Below are positions 54,700 to 64,000 of a stretch of 64,000 bases of DNA, one piece after another. The stretch comes from Astropecten irregularis. Its lineage: Eukaryota; Echinodermata; Asteroidea; Paxillosida; Astropectinidae. The stretch covers positions 23,720,494 to 23,784,493 of the forward strand of contig OZ020246.1 in NCBI GenBank assembly GCA_963971285.1, given 5' to 3'. Under the pieces are notes generated by a model. That model saw only the letters and a list, made by a program, of their open reading frames with translations. It was not told where the DNA came from and did no database searches. The translations under genes and the position numbers were made by a program. Each line of letters opens with the position of its first letter. Position 1 is the stretch's first letter.

Positions 54700-55260
54700 T
54701 TATCCTATTCGTGAAATAACCACAAGGGAAACGGACTGAGTTTTAAAGTCATCGAAAAGTGAACAAAGAAAAATTGACTGGAGCGAGATTCGAACCGGCG
54801 ACCTCTTGAATACCGTACAGGCGCTCTACCAACTCAATTATCTTGGTTCACTTGGAAGTCAGAATAGCAGTATGTTAGTAGTTTCATGGCTTCTGACTTC
54901 CAAAAGATCAAAGATATTGACAGTTGCGGACACCGCCAACATAGCAATGGATAGCTGCACTCAGTTGGCAGAACAATCGGTACGGTATTCCAGAGATCGC
55001 AGGCTCGAATCAAGCTCCGGTCAATATTCCTTTGCTCACTTTACATACGTCCAAATCTACACATTTACACTGATCAAGCATGCTCTTTGTTCACACTACA
55101 AAGTGACAAACGAACAAAGATGATTGACAATTTTATTTTGGGGCACCTACATCCTAGTACTGGATAGCTCAGTTATTTCGTATAGAGCAACCAGCACATT
55201 ATTCTGGAGGTCACAGGCTCGAATCCCGCTCTGGCCACTTGTTGTTTGTTCACTTTACAC
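54700..55260. repeat. cluster of three tRNA-derived SINEs
   Basis: Minus copy at about 54760-54845 ('gactggagcgagattcgaaccggcgacc', tail on the left), plus copy at 54950-55040 ('cactcagttggcagaac ... caggctcgaatc'), plus copy at 55155-55250 ('ggatagctcag ... caggctcgaatcccgctctgg'). All share the tail 'caatttttctttgttcacttt'. Confidence 0.65.
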
Positions 55261-55302
55261 GTATTCAAACTCACACGGGTTGATCATGCTCTTCGTTCAT
55301 AG

Positions 55303-55490
55303 GTGATAGTGGATTTTCGCTGTACCAGTCACTGAGTGGTATTCGTATCAGGATCAGTGATGATTCCACATCATGGCTAGGGGATGTCTGGTCAGCGTGG
55401 CTGTCCTTTCACCAGTGGATATATCTGACCATCATATGGTCTGGCAAGATACTGACCGTTGGCATAGATGGTGTGGAGCTCTCCGTTATT
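55303..55490 (+). CDS. gene B exon 16: LamG-4, middle
   Basis: Acceptor 'ttcgttcatag', donor 'att|gtaagt', phase 1 to 0. It encodes GDSGFSLYQSLSGIRIRISD then WIYLTIIWSGKILTVGIDGV, matching the W-x-x-hxhhW and hhhDG strands. Confidence 0.88.
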
Positions 55491-55639
55491 GTAAGTACAA
55501 AGGCAAGATCAGCTTGGTCAGTTCAGTGGATGCCAGATTCGAAAAATCAACAGTCCATGACTGGTGTCTTCTGTTTACGAGAAATTTCTTTATTTTGTGT
55601 GCAAAATTCAGAAAACAATTGCGAAATAAATCAGTACAA

Positions 55640-55797
55640 GTAATGGACCGCCGAAAATTGCTCATCAACCAAAATAATGACCTAAATGCTAATTGGTGTT
55701 AGGAGGGCCTGACGTTTAGATCCTAGCAGGATCTTTCTTAAAGCCTTGCTATGGTCCAGCTAGGATAGAAACGTAAGACCTTTCTAACTCCAAGCAA
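55640..55797. repeat. GATCCTAGCAGGATC-family repeat
   Basis: 'gatcctagcaggatctttcttaaagcc' and flanking 'gctcatcaaccaaaataatgacc'. Confidence 0.55.
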
Positions 55798-55801
55798 TTA
55801 A

Positions 55802-56147
55802 AGGTATAATATTGGTAAAGGTCACCGAACAGCACTCACACTTTGTCTGATCCAACATATACATGAAATGATGAACCTGTGAATATTATGTGAACTCAAT
55901 CGGACATTTGAGTCCAGGAGAAATAGCGAACATTCGACTAAATTTTTCTTCTGAAACATATGATCTTACCATGAGATCAAAACGGGTTTCGGTCTTGGTT
56001 TTACTAATTTCTGGATAAATACACCATTTCAGGCGGAAATATTTCAACGGTATTTTTCTACCAGCACAATCTTCATACCCTGAAAGTTATACGTAAACCA
56101 GTGAACATTTCTGTTTGGGTATGTTAATACCAAACCTGCACTGTACC
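55802..56147. mobile_element. TTAA MITE
   Basis: TTAA at 55798-55801, start AGGTATAATATTGGTAAAGG, end 'ccaaacctgcactgtacc' before TTGA. Intact reference for the variant subfamily split at 42045. Confidence 0.68.
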
Positions 56148-56304
56148 TTGAAATAGTATAGTTCACATGGACAGTATAATATGCAGCTAAATTTTCAAAA
56201 TGTTCAATTTCTGGTAGACAACCATTGCATATGTTGAAGTTGCATGTGTACATCATACTGTTGCAGTCAATAGCCAATTTCCTACCTGTTTTTTTCCCCA
56301 ACAG

Positions 56305-56506
56305 ACTGAAATACATTCGTCCGACCCCTCGAGATATAAGAATACATGGACCTCAAACTATGTACCCTCTATGGTTCTGGGCAAGTCCATTCACGGTGAT
56401 AGGGGTTTCATGCCGGCGTGCTATGACGAGGTGCGTCTTATGGTGCCCATGCCTGAGACGGAGCTCCCCTCTCCACCTATATTGATGGATGATACGACGC
56501 CAGTAG
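56305..56506 (+). CDS. gene B exon 17: LamG-4 end and linker
   Basis: Acceptor 'ttccccaacag', donor 'g|gtaagg', phase 0 to 1. It encodes SNYVPSMVLGKSIHGDRGFM then CYDEVRLMVPMP, the last LamG strand, followed by a Pro-rich linker. Confidence 0.86.
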
Positions 56507-56984
56507 GTAAGGCTACACCTAGTAGTAAGGCTTTTGCTAAAACACTACTGGGCCAAGAGGGAATTGAAAAGGGGTATCGATGAATATTGAAACTATGGAT
56601 TCTTCTAGTTGCAAACTTCAAACAATCAGGTTCAGCATGAAATTAGTGATGTGTTGTTGCTAATATTTATCGTACCAAAGTGACGTAAGGTGTACACAAA
56701 ACCAATGGAAAATGCACCACATTGTAGTATAGCGACTATCAACAGTATGTGTAGTTCTGGATAGACGATATAGCATAACAGATAAGAGACCTATGGCCGA
56801 TTTTTCGACAACATTAAGATCAATCTAAACTGTAAGGTGTCGTTATTACTTAGGCCGTTCCCCAAATCTCTGGCTGCGACCGCAAATAACATACAAGTCT
56901 ATGGAAACGGCTGCAATTAGCCTACTGGCTAGTGACTTAGTATCTTCAATTATCTGTTTGACCTATAATGTTTGTCCTGTCACT

Positions 56985-57112
56985 TTGCCTTCGATAAAGA
57001 TCCTGCTAAATCGAAACGCGTCAGGCCCTCCTAACTTTAAGCATTTTATAAATTTCAGGTCATTATTTTGGCTGCTGAGCAGTTTGCAGCCGTTTATTAC
57101 TTAGTTTACTTT
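56985..57112. repeat. GATCCTAGCAGGATC-family fragment
   Basis: 'ccttcgataaagatcctgctaaatcgaaacgcgtcaggccctcc', then 'aggtcattattttggctgctgagcagtttgcag'. Confidence 0.55.
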
Positions 57113-57330
57113 ATTACTCTTCTTAGCAATGACCAATGTTTCTAATAAGCAGGAGAGAATGCTTAAAATATATGCTTTACTGAACTGTTGAGTGTTATTT
57201 GTTTCTTTTAAAAAAACATCACCAATCTCGGTCAAGTTCTTTTTGACTCACCCTGTATTAAGAGATGAGTTTTGTTGGTTTTTGATTTCTAATTGGTTGT
57301 CCTGGTATTTTGAATCAATGTCTATATCAG

Positions 57331-57449
57331 AGGTACTCGAGTCTTTCCCGGTGCCTGTGGATGAAGCTGGTCCTGAACAAAGCCAAGAAGCATGCGCAGT
57401 CCTACACGAGGCAGACTGCGCAATGAGTATAGAGCAGATATTATATGTG
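57331..57449 (+). CDS. gene B exon 18: linker with two Cys before GAIN
   Basis: Acceptor 'gtctatatcag', donor 'gtg|gtaagg', phase 1 to 0. It encodes EVLESFPVPVDEAGPEQSQE then ACAVLHEADCAMSIEQ. Not recognised as a known domain. Confidence 0.7.
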
Positions 57450-57611
57450 GTAAGGGGTGCTAAATGGTCATATAAAGTCATGGTAGTGATTTGGTAATGA
57501 TGGCTATGTTGGTGACTGTCGGAGCTTAGTATTTTTGCGGTGATGGATACAATTTTATGAATGAAGGTGATGATAGGTAATAATAATCATAATGATAATA
57601 ATGACAATAAT

Positions 57612-57882
57612 ATTAACCGAGGAAGGGCACAATAGGGAGACATTCTCATAACTTTACTTACCTATTTCTAAACATCCTCCAAACCAATGAAATTGAAAAT
57701 AACATATGTTCATATTGAGAGCATTCTGTCTTTTATTAAAACATGGACAATAAAAATATGTCTTTAAAAGGTAGCTGGTACCTTAGGGAGACATCGGAAA
57801 GTCATCCTAAGTCCCGATGTCTCCCTATAATGTCCATTTTTAGATGCTAACGTGTCTCCCTAATACCCCATTTGTAATTATA
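57612..57882. repeat. 'tctccctaa' repeat, copy 3
   Basis: Close to 19272-19553: 'ttctaaacatcctccaaaccaatgaaa' and 'cgatgtctccctataatgtcc ... gctaacgtgtctccctaatacc'. Confidence 0.55.
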
Positions 57883-58306
57883 ATCATCATAATGATAATA
57901 ATTAGCATTTGCATTCTTAATCAATATTTTGAAAGCGCTGAAAGAAAATCAAAGTAAAATATATTATACATTCACATTATTTTGTGATCTGCTCTGTGAA
58001 ATCGAGTCACTTACCAAATTGGACAAAATAAGTTTTTCTAGTTGAATAGAAAGAGTGCAGTTTGCGCTTTGATATAGTGTATGTTTTAAGTCTCTAGTAT
58101 GCTGCATTGTGAAAGTACACACATTCCATTGACTATGAACCTTAACGTAACTTGTGCATTTTCTGCACGTTCAATTGCATAGAACAAGTAAACACGTTGT
58201 GGGATATATGACTCGTGTTCACAGAGCATATTTGACAATTACTGCCATACATATTTCTTAATGCAGACCCTCCCTCAATCCCACCTATCTCCCATCGTAT
58301 TCACAG

Positions 58307-58498
58307 ATCAGTGATGAGATAGTTCTGTCTGACAATGCTGTGATCAGCTCAGCAAGGCGCATGAGCCATTTACTGGAGAGTACCCCATCAACGCTCCCAA
58401 CCACGGAGCTTGAAGCTGCTACCAAAGTGGTCGAACGGCTCGCTGCCAGAAATCTGCCCGACTCTCTGAATCGCACGGAGGCCAACGTCGTTCTGACG
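58307..58498 (+). CDS. gene B exon 19: GAIN subdomain A
   Basis: Acceptor 'cgtattcacag', donor 'acg|gtcagt', phase 0 to 0, 64 codons. It encodes AATKVVERLAARNLPDSLNR and SLNRTEANVVLT, the helical start of GAIN-A. Confidence 0.85.
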
Positions 58499-58817
58499 GT
58501 CAGTGAATTTTGTTTTGGTCAGACTTGTAACCTATCTAGCCATGTTCTTCTCAGGTCAGGTCACAAATTGAGTCACAAAAGTTTAACTTCCCAAATCAAG
58601 ACGTCTGAAGTCAAGACTTTGTCATAATTATTCTGCAGTCAAATCGCCAATTTGACACTACATTATTTTGTACATATGTTGAAATGCACAAGGGTCCTTC
58701 CCGTGTAGGCTTTTGGAAATAAAGCTTTGATTAGGCGGTTCTAATAACCTTTATTAATTTTCAGCTTCTTTTTAGTAGCTCTGAAGAGCATTCAGTACAT
58801 TCAAGTATAACAACTTT

Positions 58818-58925
58818 TGGATCGAAACGCGTCAGGCCCTCCTAACTTTAAGCATTTGATATATGTCAGGTCATTTTGGCTGATGAGCAGTTTGCAGCAG
58901 TTTATTACTTGTATTAACTTTTACC
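58818..58925. repeat. GATCCTAGCAGGATC-family fragment
   Basis: 'ggatcgaaacgcgtcaggccctcctaactttaagc', then 'gtcattttggctgatgagcagtttgcagcag'. Confidence 0.55.
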
Positions 58926-58977
58926 GAACGTACATTTTGTTGCTAAAGGTTTGTTATAAATTTTGGTTGATTTTTAG

Positions 58978-59046
58978 GATTTTCTTGAGATCGTAAATAA
59001 CCTGCTTCAGCTGAAGAACACAAAGTCATGGATCACCATACAGCAG
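58978..59046 (+). CDS. gene B exon 20: GAIN-A helix
   Basis: Acceptor 'gatttttag', donor 'cag|gtaagt', phase 0 to 0, 23 codons, encoding FLEIVNNLLQLKNTKSWITI. It equals gene A exon 2 in length and phase. Confidence 0.82.
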
Positions 59047-59342
59047 GTAAGTTCATCCTTTATAAAAGTGAACCCTTCATTATTATGAATGGTGGAAAAT
59101 AGTCCCTCATTCGGTACGTAAGTAATCCAAGGAGTGTGGTAGATTCCAGTCCACTACTGGTTGGTGGGTGGGTGATCATAATTCGACCAAGTCGATTGTT
59201 GGGAATGTAAGATCATGTTGACATCAAATGTCCAAGTTACAACCTCCGTTTCATTCCCATCCCCCATTTGGTGTAAAAATTGGATGTTCAATAGGTTTGT
59301 CATTGAACAGTGCTGTTACAAATATTGTTTTCTTTTCTTCTC

Positions 59343-59515
59343 AGAATTAGGAGGGTCTGACATTTTGTATCCTTGCAGGATCTTTCTCGGAAGGATAAGC
59401 AATCTTGCAAGGATCAAAGCATCAGACCTTCCTAACTCTGAGCATTTCGTAATTATTATATTAAAAGTCATTATTTTTGGTTGATGAACAGTTTACAGCG
59501 GTCTATTACTTGTTT
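59343..59515. repeat. GATCCTAGCAGGATC-family repeat
   Basis: A diverged copy with 'ttaggagggtctgac ... gatctttctcgg ... catcagaccttcctaactctgagc' and 'gatgaacagtttacagcggtctattacttg'. Confidence 0.55.
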
Positions 59516-59519
59516 TGGT

Positions 59520-59630
59520 TTTTGAAAAGTGAACAAAATAAACATTGTCTGGAGTGGGATTCGAACCAGCGACCTCCGGAATTCTATACCGGCGCTCTAA
59601 CCAACTGAGCTACCCAGCCCATGTTGGTGG
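59520..59630 (-). repeat. tRNA-derived SINE
   Basis: On the minus strand: 'gggctgggtagctcagttggttagagcgccggtatag', then 'ggtcgctggttcgaatcccactccag'. It is the best box A and box B in the window, with the SINE tail 'tttgttcacttttc'. Confidence 0.65.
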
Positions 59631-59684
59631 TGTTAGTAATAGTCAATTATCTTTGTTCGGATTGTTTTGGTTTTTTTTTCTCAG

Positions 59685-59808
59685 AGAAAAGCTGGGACGA
59701 CATCTTTGATGGAGAGTGTGGAGAGTTTTAACATTGATGTTGTCAGACGTTTGGTCAACCTAAGCAGTGTGCGATCCACTGAACTACTCGTTAACAAAAG
59801 TGACATTT
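59685..59808 (+). CDS. gene B exon 21: GAIN-A helix
   Basis: Acceptor 'ttttttctcag', donor 't|gtaagt', phase 0 to 1. It encodes TTSLMESVESFNIDVVRRLV then NLSSVRSTELLVNKSDI. Confidence 0.83.
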
Positions 59809-59924
59809 GTAAGTATTACTTTAATCCAGTATAAAGCACGATATATGGCTTGTATGGAAATGCATCATTTCATATTCAACAATAAAATTACCAAATATAA
59901 ATTTCGTACTTTTACTACCCTTTT

Positions 59925-60325
59925 TCATGTTCAGAATTTTAACATTTCAACATTTAAAAATGTATGTTTACATTGTATCAACGTTTGAAGATCAACAAAA
60001 AAAACCGCATTTTTAATTCAAGATTGAAAATTAAAAGTATCGAAGTTGATATTTTCAAAATAAAATTTCCAATGTCTCAAATCGAAAAGTGAAAATTTCA
60101 ATTTCAAGTTGAAATCTTAAAACTTAAAATAAAAATTATATTCGATGTTTCAGTTTTAAATTGAAATTTCAAATTCAAACTTCATTGTTTCAAATCGAAA
60201 AATAGAAATTAAAATTTCAAAATGAAATTCTAATTGAAACTTTCAATGTTTCAAATAAGTGAAAACTTCAGTTACAAATTGAAATTTCAAATTTAAACTT
60301 AAAATTTCAAAGTTTGAAATTATTT
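59925..60325. repeat. AAATTTCAA / TTGAAATTT low-complexity tract
   Basis: Sequence made of variants of 'aaattgaaatttcaaa', self-complementary at many offsets. Intron of gene B; no coding. Confidence 0.7.
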
Positions 60326-60413
60326 TATACGTCCTAAAATGATGAAACCTGTAAAATGTCCTGAGACGATCATTAATTAACAATGCCTTCCAATAAATGC
60401 TCAACCTGACCAG

Positions 60414-60575
60414 TGGTTGCAGTAGACGTCATTCCAGCCGATTATTTCAGTACGGAGCAGAAAGTGGTGATTCCCACACTGAGCGGAGATCAGTTGGGTA
60501 GTCTTAATCTCAAGTGGCGTGTTGTGCATGATGACAGTATAGCTGTTCCTAACGAGCTCATTGCCTCAAATGAGG
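60414..60575 (+). CDS. gene B exon 22: start of GAIN subdomain B
   Basis: Acceptor 'aacctgaccag' at 60411-60413, or 'tggttgcag' at 60420-60422, nine bases apart and in the same frame. Donor 'g|gtaagt', phase 1 to 1. It encodes VIPADYFSTEQKVVIPTLSG then SLNLKWRVVHDD. It matches gene A exon 4 in phase. Confidence 0.8.
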
Positions 60576-60699
60576 GTAAGTGTCATTCTTTCCATTGCTT
60601 GCAAGTATTTATGTCAAACCTCTTTCGGTAAGCGATATGTGAAGGGTCTTATGGCTTATGGCATATGGTAAATGAACACAAATGATACGGGCGTTTCGC

Positions 60700-60862
60700 A
60701 ATAGTGCACCACCATGAGTTTGCAATTCACAACGCGTTGGCCAATTTTGTAGACATTTTGTGCATCTTTCCACACGGCAGTTTGACAGCAAAATTCATTC
60801 CACGCATTGTGATTGGCCAACGGGTTGCAAACTCATGGTGGCGCACTATTGTGAATCGCCGG
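60700..60862. mobile_element. palindromic MITE with ATTGGCCAAC-type arms
   Basis: The left 'aatagtgcaccaccatgagtttgcaa' and right 'ttgcaaactcatggtggcgcactatt' ends are inverted, as is the 'gttggccaat' block. Confidence 0.7.
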
Positions 60863-60883
60863 TAGGCCTATTGACTATTTAGC

Positions 60884-60985
60884 TGGATAGCTCAGTTGGC
60901 AGAGCGCTGGCACGGTATTCTGCAGGTCGCAGGTTCGAATCCCACTCCAGTCAATTTCCGTTTGATTCACCTTTCAATGACTCCT
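60884..60985 (+). repeat. tRNA-derived SINE
   Basis: 'gctggatagctcagttggcagagcgctgg', box B GGTTCGAATCC, then 'cactccagtcaatttccgtttgattcacctttcaatgac'. The anticodon stem does not pair, so it is not called as a tRNA. Confidence 0.65.
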
Positions 60986-61478
60986 TCAATCGATGTCAAA
61001 TGTTTGAGTTGTCAGTTAAGTGTCCGACCACATTAGTTGTTTAAAATGTATGTGTGTTCAAAGGAAACATGTTAAGGTTTTTAGAATAAGTAAGGCCTAT
61101 ACTAAAAGAAAAGCTCCAAAATATAAAAATCCCAAATTCCACTATATCCAAGTTAAATTCCCTTGCAACTGAACTTACTTTTCAAGCTTTCACAACATCA
61201 GTATCTAGTGATTTTTCCTAAGATCCAATTTCTCTTATTCCGTTATTGTAAGAAATTTGTAACAAAAAAATGTGTGCGTTGACTAGAAAAGCTCCATAGT
61301 TTAAAAATCCTATTTCAATAATACTGTTTGACTGCACTCAAATCCCTGTTTCTAATGTCCTTTATTCCTTCCTGTTTGGAACCCTCCAACCATTTCGGAT
61401 CGTCCCTTTTTTTTTGTTCCTCTGGTCAGCCATTTCTGTCTTGTTCACACTTTCAATTTTCTTTTTATTTCCGCACAG

Positions 61479-61545
61479 TAACATCCTTTGTGTTCACATC
61501 GTATGACTCCCTTCCAGAAATGGCTCCAGTCTTTACAAGTGATGA
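61479..61545 (+). CDS. gene B exon 23: GAIN-B strands, last visible exon
   Basis: Acceptor 'atttccgcacag', donor 'ga|gtgagt', phase 1 to 2, the same phases as gene A exon 5. It encodes TSFVFTSYDSLPEMAPVFTS. The following exon must be phase 2 and lies beyond position 64000 or was missed. Confidence 0.75.
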
Positions 61546-61644
61546 GTGAGTGAAAACAAAAATTCAAAACTTGATTTCATTGATTTTGAAGATTGCCCAG
61601 TACTTCACTAAAAATAAAATGGCACCGGCTCTGTGAACATGAGG

Positions 61645-62590
61645 CATATCGTCGACGTTTTCACGAACTGACGAATCCGTACACACAGCCACGCAAACTA
61701 TGAACTGAGAAAATCGCGTTTGAAGTTTTACGTTTTTTTAAATCACCATCTCGGCGACTTTTAAGCTTCAAATCCCAACAATTTTAGCAAGTTTGGAAAG
61801 GACATGAGTTACTTGAGATCTTGAACATACTTTAATATGCAGTTTTTTTTATTAATTAAGACGCTAATCATTACGAAACAGATTCGTCAGTTCGTGAAAA
61901 CGCAAAACCATGACTGACGCACGGTAGCAAGGCGATTCGTCACTGCGCGCGCTTGATTCGTCAGTTCGTGAAAACGCAAAACCCTGAATTGCACGCGCGC
62001 AACACTGATTCGTCTCATACAGCGCATGCGCCCTTCTAACAGGACTGATTTTGTGATGCGCGCGTGGCATTCAGGCTTTTGCGTTTTCACGAACTGACGA
62101 ATCGAGCGCGCGCAGTGACGAATCGCGTGCTACCGTGCGTCAGTCATGGTTTTGCGTTTTCACGAACTGACGAATCTGTTTCGTAATGAGCAGCGTCTTA
62201 ATTAATAAGCAACTGCATATTAAAGTATGTTCAAGATCTCAAGTAACTCATGTCCTTTCCAAACTTGCTAAAATTGTTTGGATTTGAAGCTTAAAATTCG
62301 CCGAGATGGTGATTTAAAAAACCTAAAACTTCAAACGCGATTTTCTCAGTTCATAGTTTGCGTGGCTGTGTGTACAGATTCGCCGGTTCGTGAAAACACA
62401 AAGTTCATTTCCAGCACATTCGTCACTTTTTACAATTAGCAAAATTAGCAAATTGGACGGTTTTTACTAAACATACTTTCACTAAAACGTAAAGGACGTT
62501 AAGGTATACCGAAATAGCCCAAAAAAGGGAAAATGAAAATTTGAGTGATTTTCGGCTGATTCGTCAGTTCGTGAAAACGGTGACGATATG
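61645..62590. mobile_element. foldback element: 0.95 kb palindrome with repeated GATTCGTCAGTTCGTGAAAAC
   Basis: Outer inverted ends at 61645-61677 and 62559-62590, and large arms of about 330 bp (61657-61990 against 62078-62398) separated by about 90 bp. A 21-bp motif, or its complement, occurs seven times (near 61657, 61884, 61955, 62085, 62158, 62383 and 62562). No coding frame. It lies in a gene B intron. Confidence 0.8.
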
Positions 62591-62619
62591 TCACAAATTT
62601 GACTAAATGAGTAACTTAA

Positions 62620-62992
62620 AGGTAGTATCATACTTTGGTAAGAGACCAAAACAGAAATGTTCACATATTTACGTATAACTTACAGGGTATGAAGATGGTG
62701 GTGGTAGAAACATACTGTTAAAAATTTTCCGCCTGAAATGGTGTATTAATTTTATCCAGAAATTAGTAAAACAACGACCGGAAATCTTTTTGATCTTTTA
62801 AAAGATCAAAATAAAAGAGAAAAGACTTAAGAAAAACTGTGGCCAATTTTCACGATTTTCTCAAAAAGTGGGCAACGTGTGGGACTGAAATTTTCACAGA
62901 TTACTTTTACTGTATTTTGATATTTACTATATTTGATATTTTTGCCCACGAATCTGTATTTCTTTGACAAAAACCAAAGTATGATATTACCT
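62620..62992. mobile_element. TTAA MITE
   Basis: TTAA at 62616-62619 and 62993-62996. Ends AGGTAGTATCATACTTTGGT and ACCAAAGTATGATATTACCT. One of the best preserved copies (373 bp). Confidence 0.82.
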
Positions 62993-63245
62993 TTAACTGT
63001 TTGATCGGAGAGAATACCTTATGAGGCTTAATGTGGTCTATGTTTGAGATCTGTAGCATCCTCCATTCTATAGAGATGTACCAATTCTAAATTTCTATTA
63101 TTCTGCAAACTCTTCCCATGTTTAATTAGACACGACTATGTTGTGTGAGGCACATGACTCATTTTCAAAGAGCGAGTCACAAATTGTCTGCATTTGATTG
63201 TGTGTGTTTTTCACTTGTAATTAATTGCATCGTGTGTTCAGTTAA

Positions 63246-63545
63246 AGGTAGTGTCATACTTTGGTAGCATACTGAAACAGAAATCTTCACAGATTTACCT
63301 ATAGATTACAGGGTATAAAGATGGTGATAGTTGAAACATCCAGTTCATTTTCTTTCCGCCTGAAATGCTGTATTCATCCAGAAAAGAGTCAAACCAATGA
63401 CCAAAACCAATTTTGATTTTTTTTTTAAGATAACGGTGAAAATGATGAAAATATGTAACAAATGTTATGGGCGTTTTCACTGTTATTCAAAAAAAAAAGT
63501 AGGCACCGTATGGGACTTAACATTTCACATGGAATACTTGACAAA
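63246..63545. mobile_element. TTAA MITE, right end decayed
   Basis: TTAA at 63242-63245, then AGGTAGTGTCATACTTTGG. The interior 'gtaggcaccgtatgggact' fits, but the right terminus is lost. Confidence 0.65.
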
Positions 63546-64000
63546 GCAAATGTAAAGTAATCATTAATACGGTACACTTTGCTAAAAATACTCCAATGTT
63601 TAGATTCATTGAAGCATTAGCATTCCATGGACAGCTTGCAATATAAATACCTTTATTAAAATAGCCATAACTCCTCTTAAGAATGATCAATTTGTTTCAT
63701 TTTTTTTCTAATAAGCAAGGGGAATGCTAATCCAGCCTCTGTACCTTTCTTCCTGTTGATGTGCATTGTAATATGCGCAGACTTGCGCGCTGCATGCGTG
63801 CAGCGCAGCGCTGCTAGTGCCAAAGTTTCGGGTACTGATAAGAAGTGTGTACTTGGGCGTATGAGGGCGTAGTACTGCGCGTTCTGTCCACGTCCACACG
63901 GTACGAAAACAGTCTAGGCAGTGGATTTAAAAGGGGAGTGCTTTATTTAACTTTTGAGTGTCATTTGTTTGCTTTGAAGATTCATCACCAATCCAGGTCA
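63546..64000. other. intron of gene B, right edge
   Basis: No exon is seen. The last 40 bases resemble 57190-57240 ('gagtgt(t/c)atttgtttctttt ... catcaccaatc(t/c)(c/a)ggtca'), a short shared repeat. Confidence 0.4.

Larger units (their letters stand above)
38798..61545 (+). other. Gene B: Thr-rich/EGF/4xLamG adhesion GPCR, both ends outside view
   Basis: Twenty-three exons join in one uninterrupted frame of about 1389 codons. Order: Thr-rich mucin-like stalk, EGF-like domain, short acidic linker, four LamG/pentraxin-like lectin domains of about 230 residues each, a linker with two Cys, then a GAIN domain. Each LamG has a hallmark of two nearby Cys followed by a Trp-containing strand (for example CIQDTELCSEGLSVSVWLKY). 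Exon phases across the GAIN part match gene A, so a phase 2-to-0 exon, GPS and 7TM should follow right of the window. The LamG array suggests binding of glycans or matrix proteins. The start codon and signal peptide were not found. It is a separate gene from A, which has its own stop. Confidence 0.87.

Noticed and set aside
60884-60957. Functional tRNA gene
   Set aside because: Box A and box B are good, but the anticodon stem does not pair and the same 3' tail follows every copy, so it is a SINE.

Overview
This is a eukaryotic, intron-rich and repeat-dense window, most likely from a marine invertebrate deuterostome. An echinoderm is my best guess, from the style of the adhesion-receptor genes and the TTAA, SINE and 'CTTAAG' repeat content, but the species is not established. 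No bacterial features, rRNA or CRISPR array are present. Two protein-coding genes were rebuilt exon by exon from splice sites that keep one continuous reading frame. Both belong to the adhesion-type G-protein-coupled receptor (aGPCR) class and both lie on the + strand.

Layout. (1) 1-6406, minus strand: a degenerate Ty3/gypsy LTR retrotransposon: one LTR, leader, gag, then a protease/reverse transcriptase/RNase H/integrase reading frame broken by two in-frame stops. It runs off the left edge. (2) 6407-15368: no recognisable exon. This stretch holds TTAA-flanked MITEs and a 5 kb higher-order repeat (about 7876-13120) of 130-bp units, each with a palindromic ETS-like site and an AGGTCA direct repeat, alternating with CRE-containing modules and ending in an array of hairpins. 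(3) 15369-29553: gene A, 20 coding exons (2571 nt, 856 residues plus stop) giving GAIN domain, GPS, seven transmembrane helices and a long charged tail. Its 5' end is not visible. (4) 29554-38797: intergenic or 5' sequence of gene B, full of MITEs. (5) 38798-61545: gene B, 23 coding exons (about 1389 codons) giving a Thr-rich mucin-like segment, EGF domain, four LamG/pentraxin-like domains and a GAIN domain. It continues off the right edge, where GPS and 7TM exons are expected. (6) 61546-64000: an intron of gene B with a 0.95 kb foldback palindrome and more MITEs.

How it fits together. Genes A and B look like tandem paralogues: their GAIN-domain exons follow the same intron-phase series (0-0, 0-0 with both exons exactly 69 nt, 0-1, 1-1, 1-2). 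Introns and spacers are packed with non-autonomous DNA transposons whose target-site duplications can be read directly: TTAA (piggyBac-like), perfect 8-bp duplications (hAT-like) and TA (Tc1/mariner-like). Several nested insertions give their relative ages. All functional statements are inferred from sequence motifs; no alignment or database search was run.
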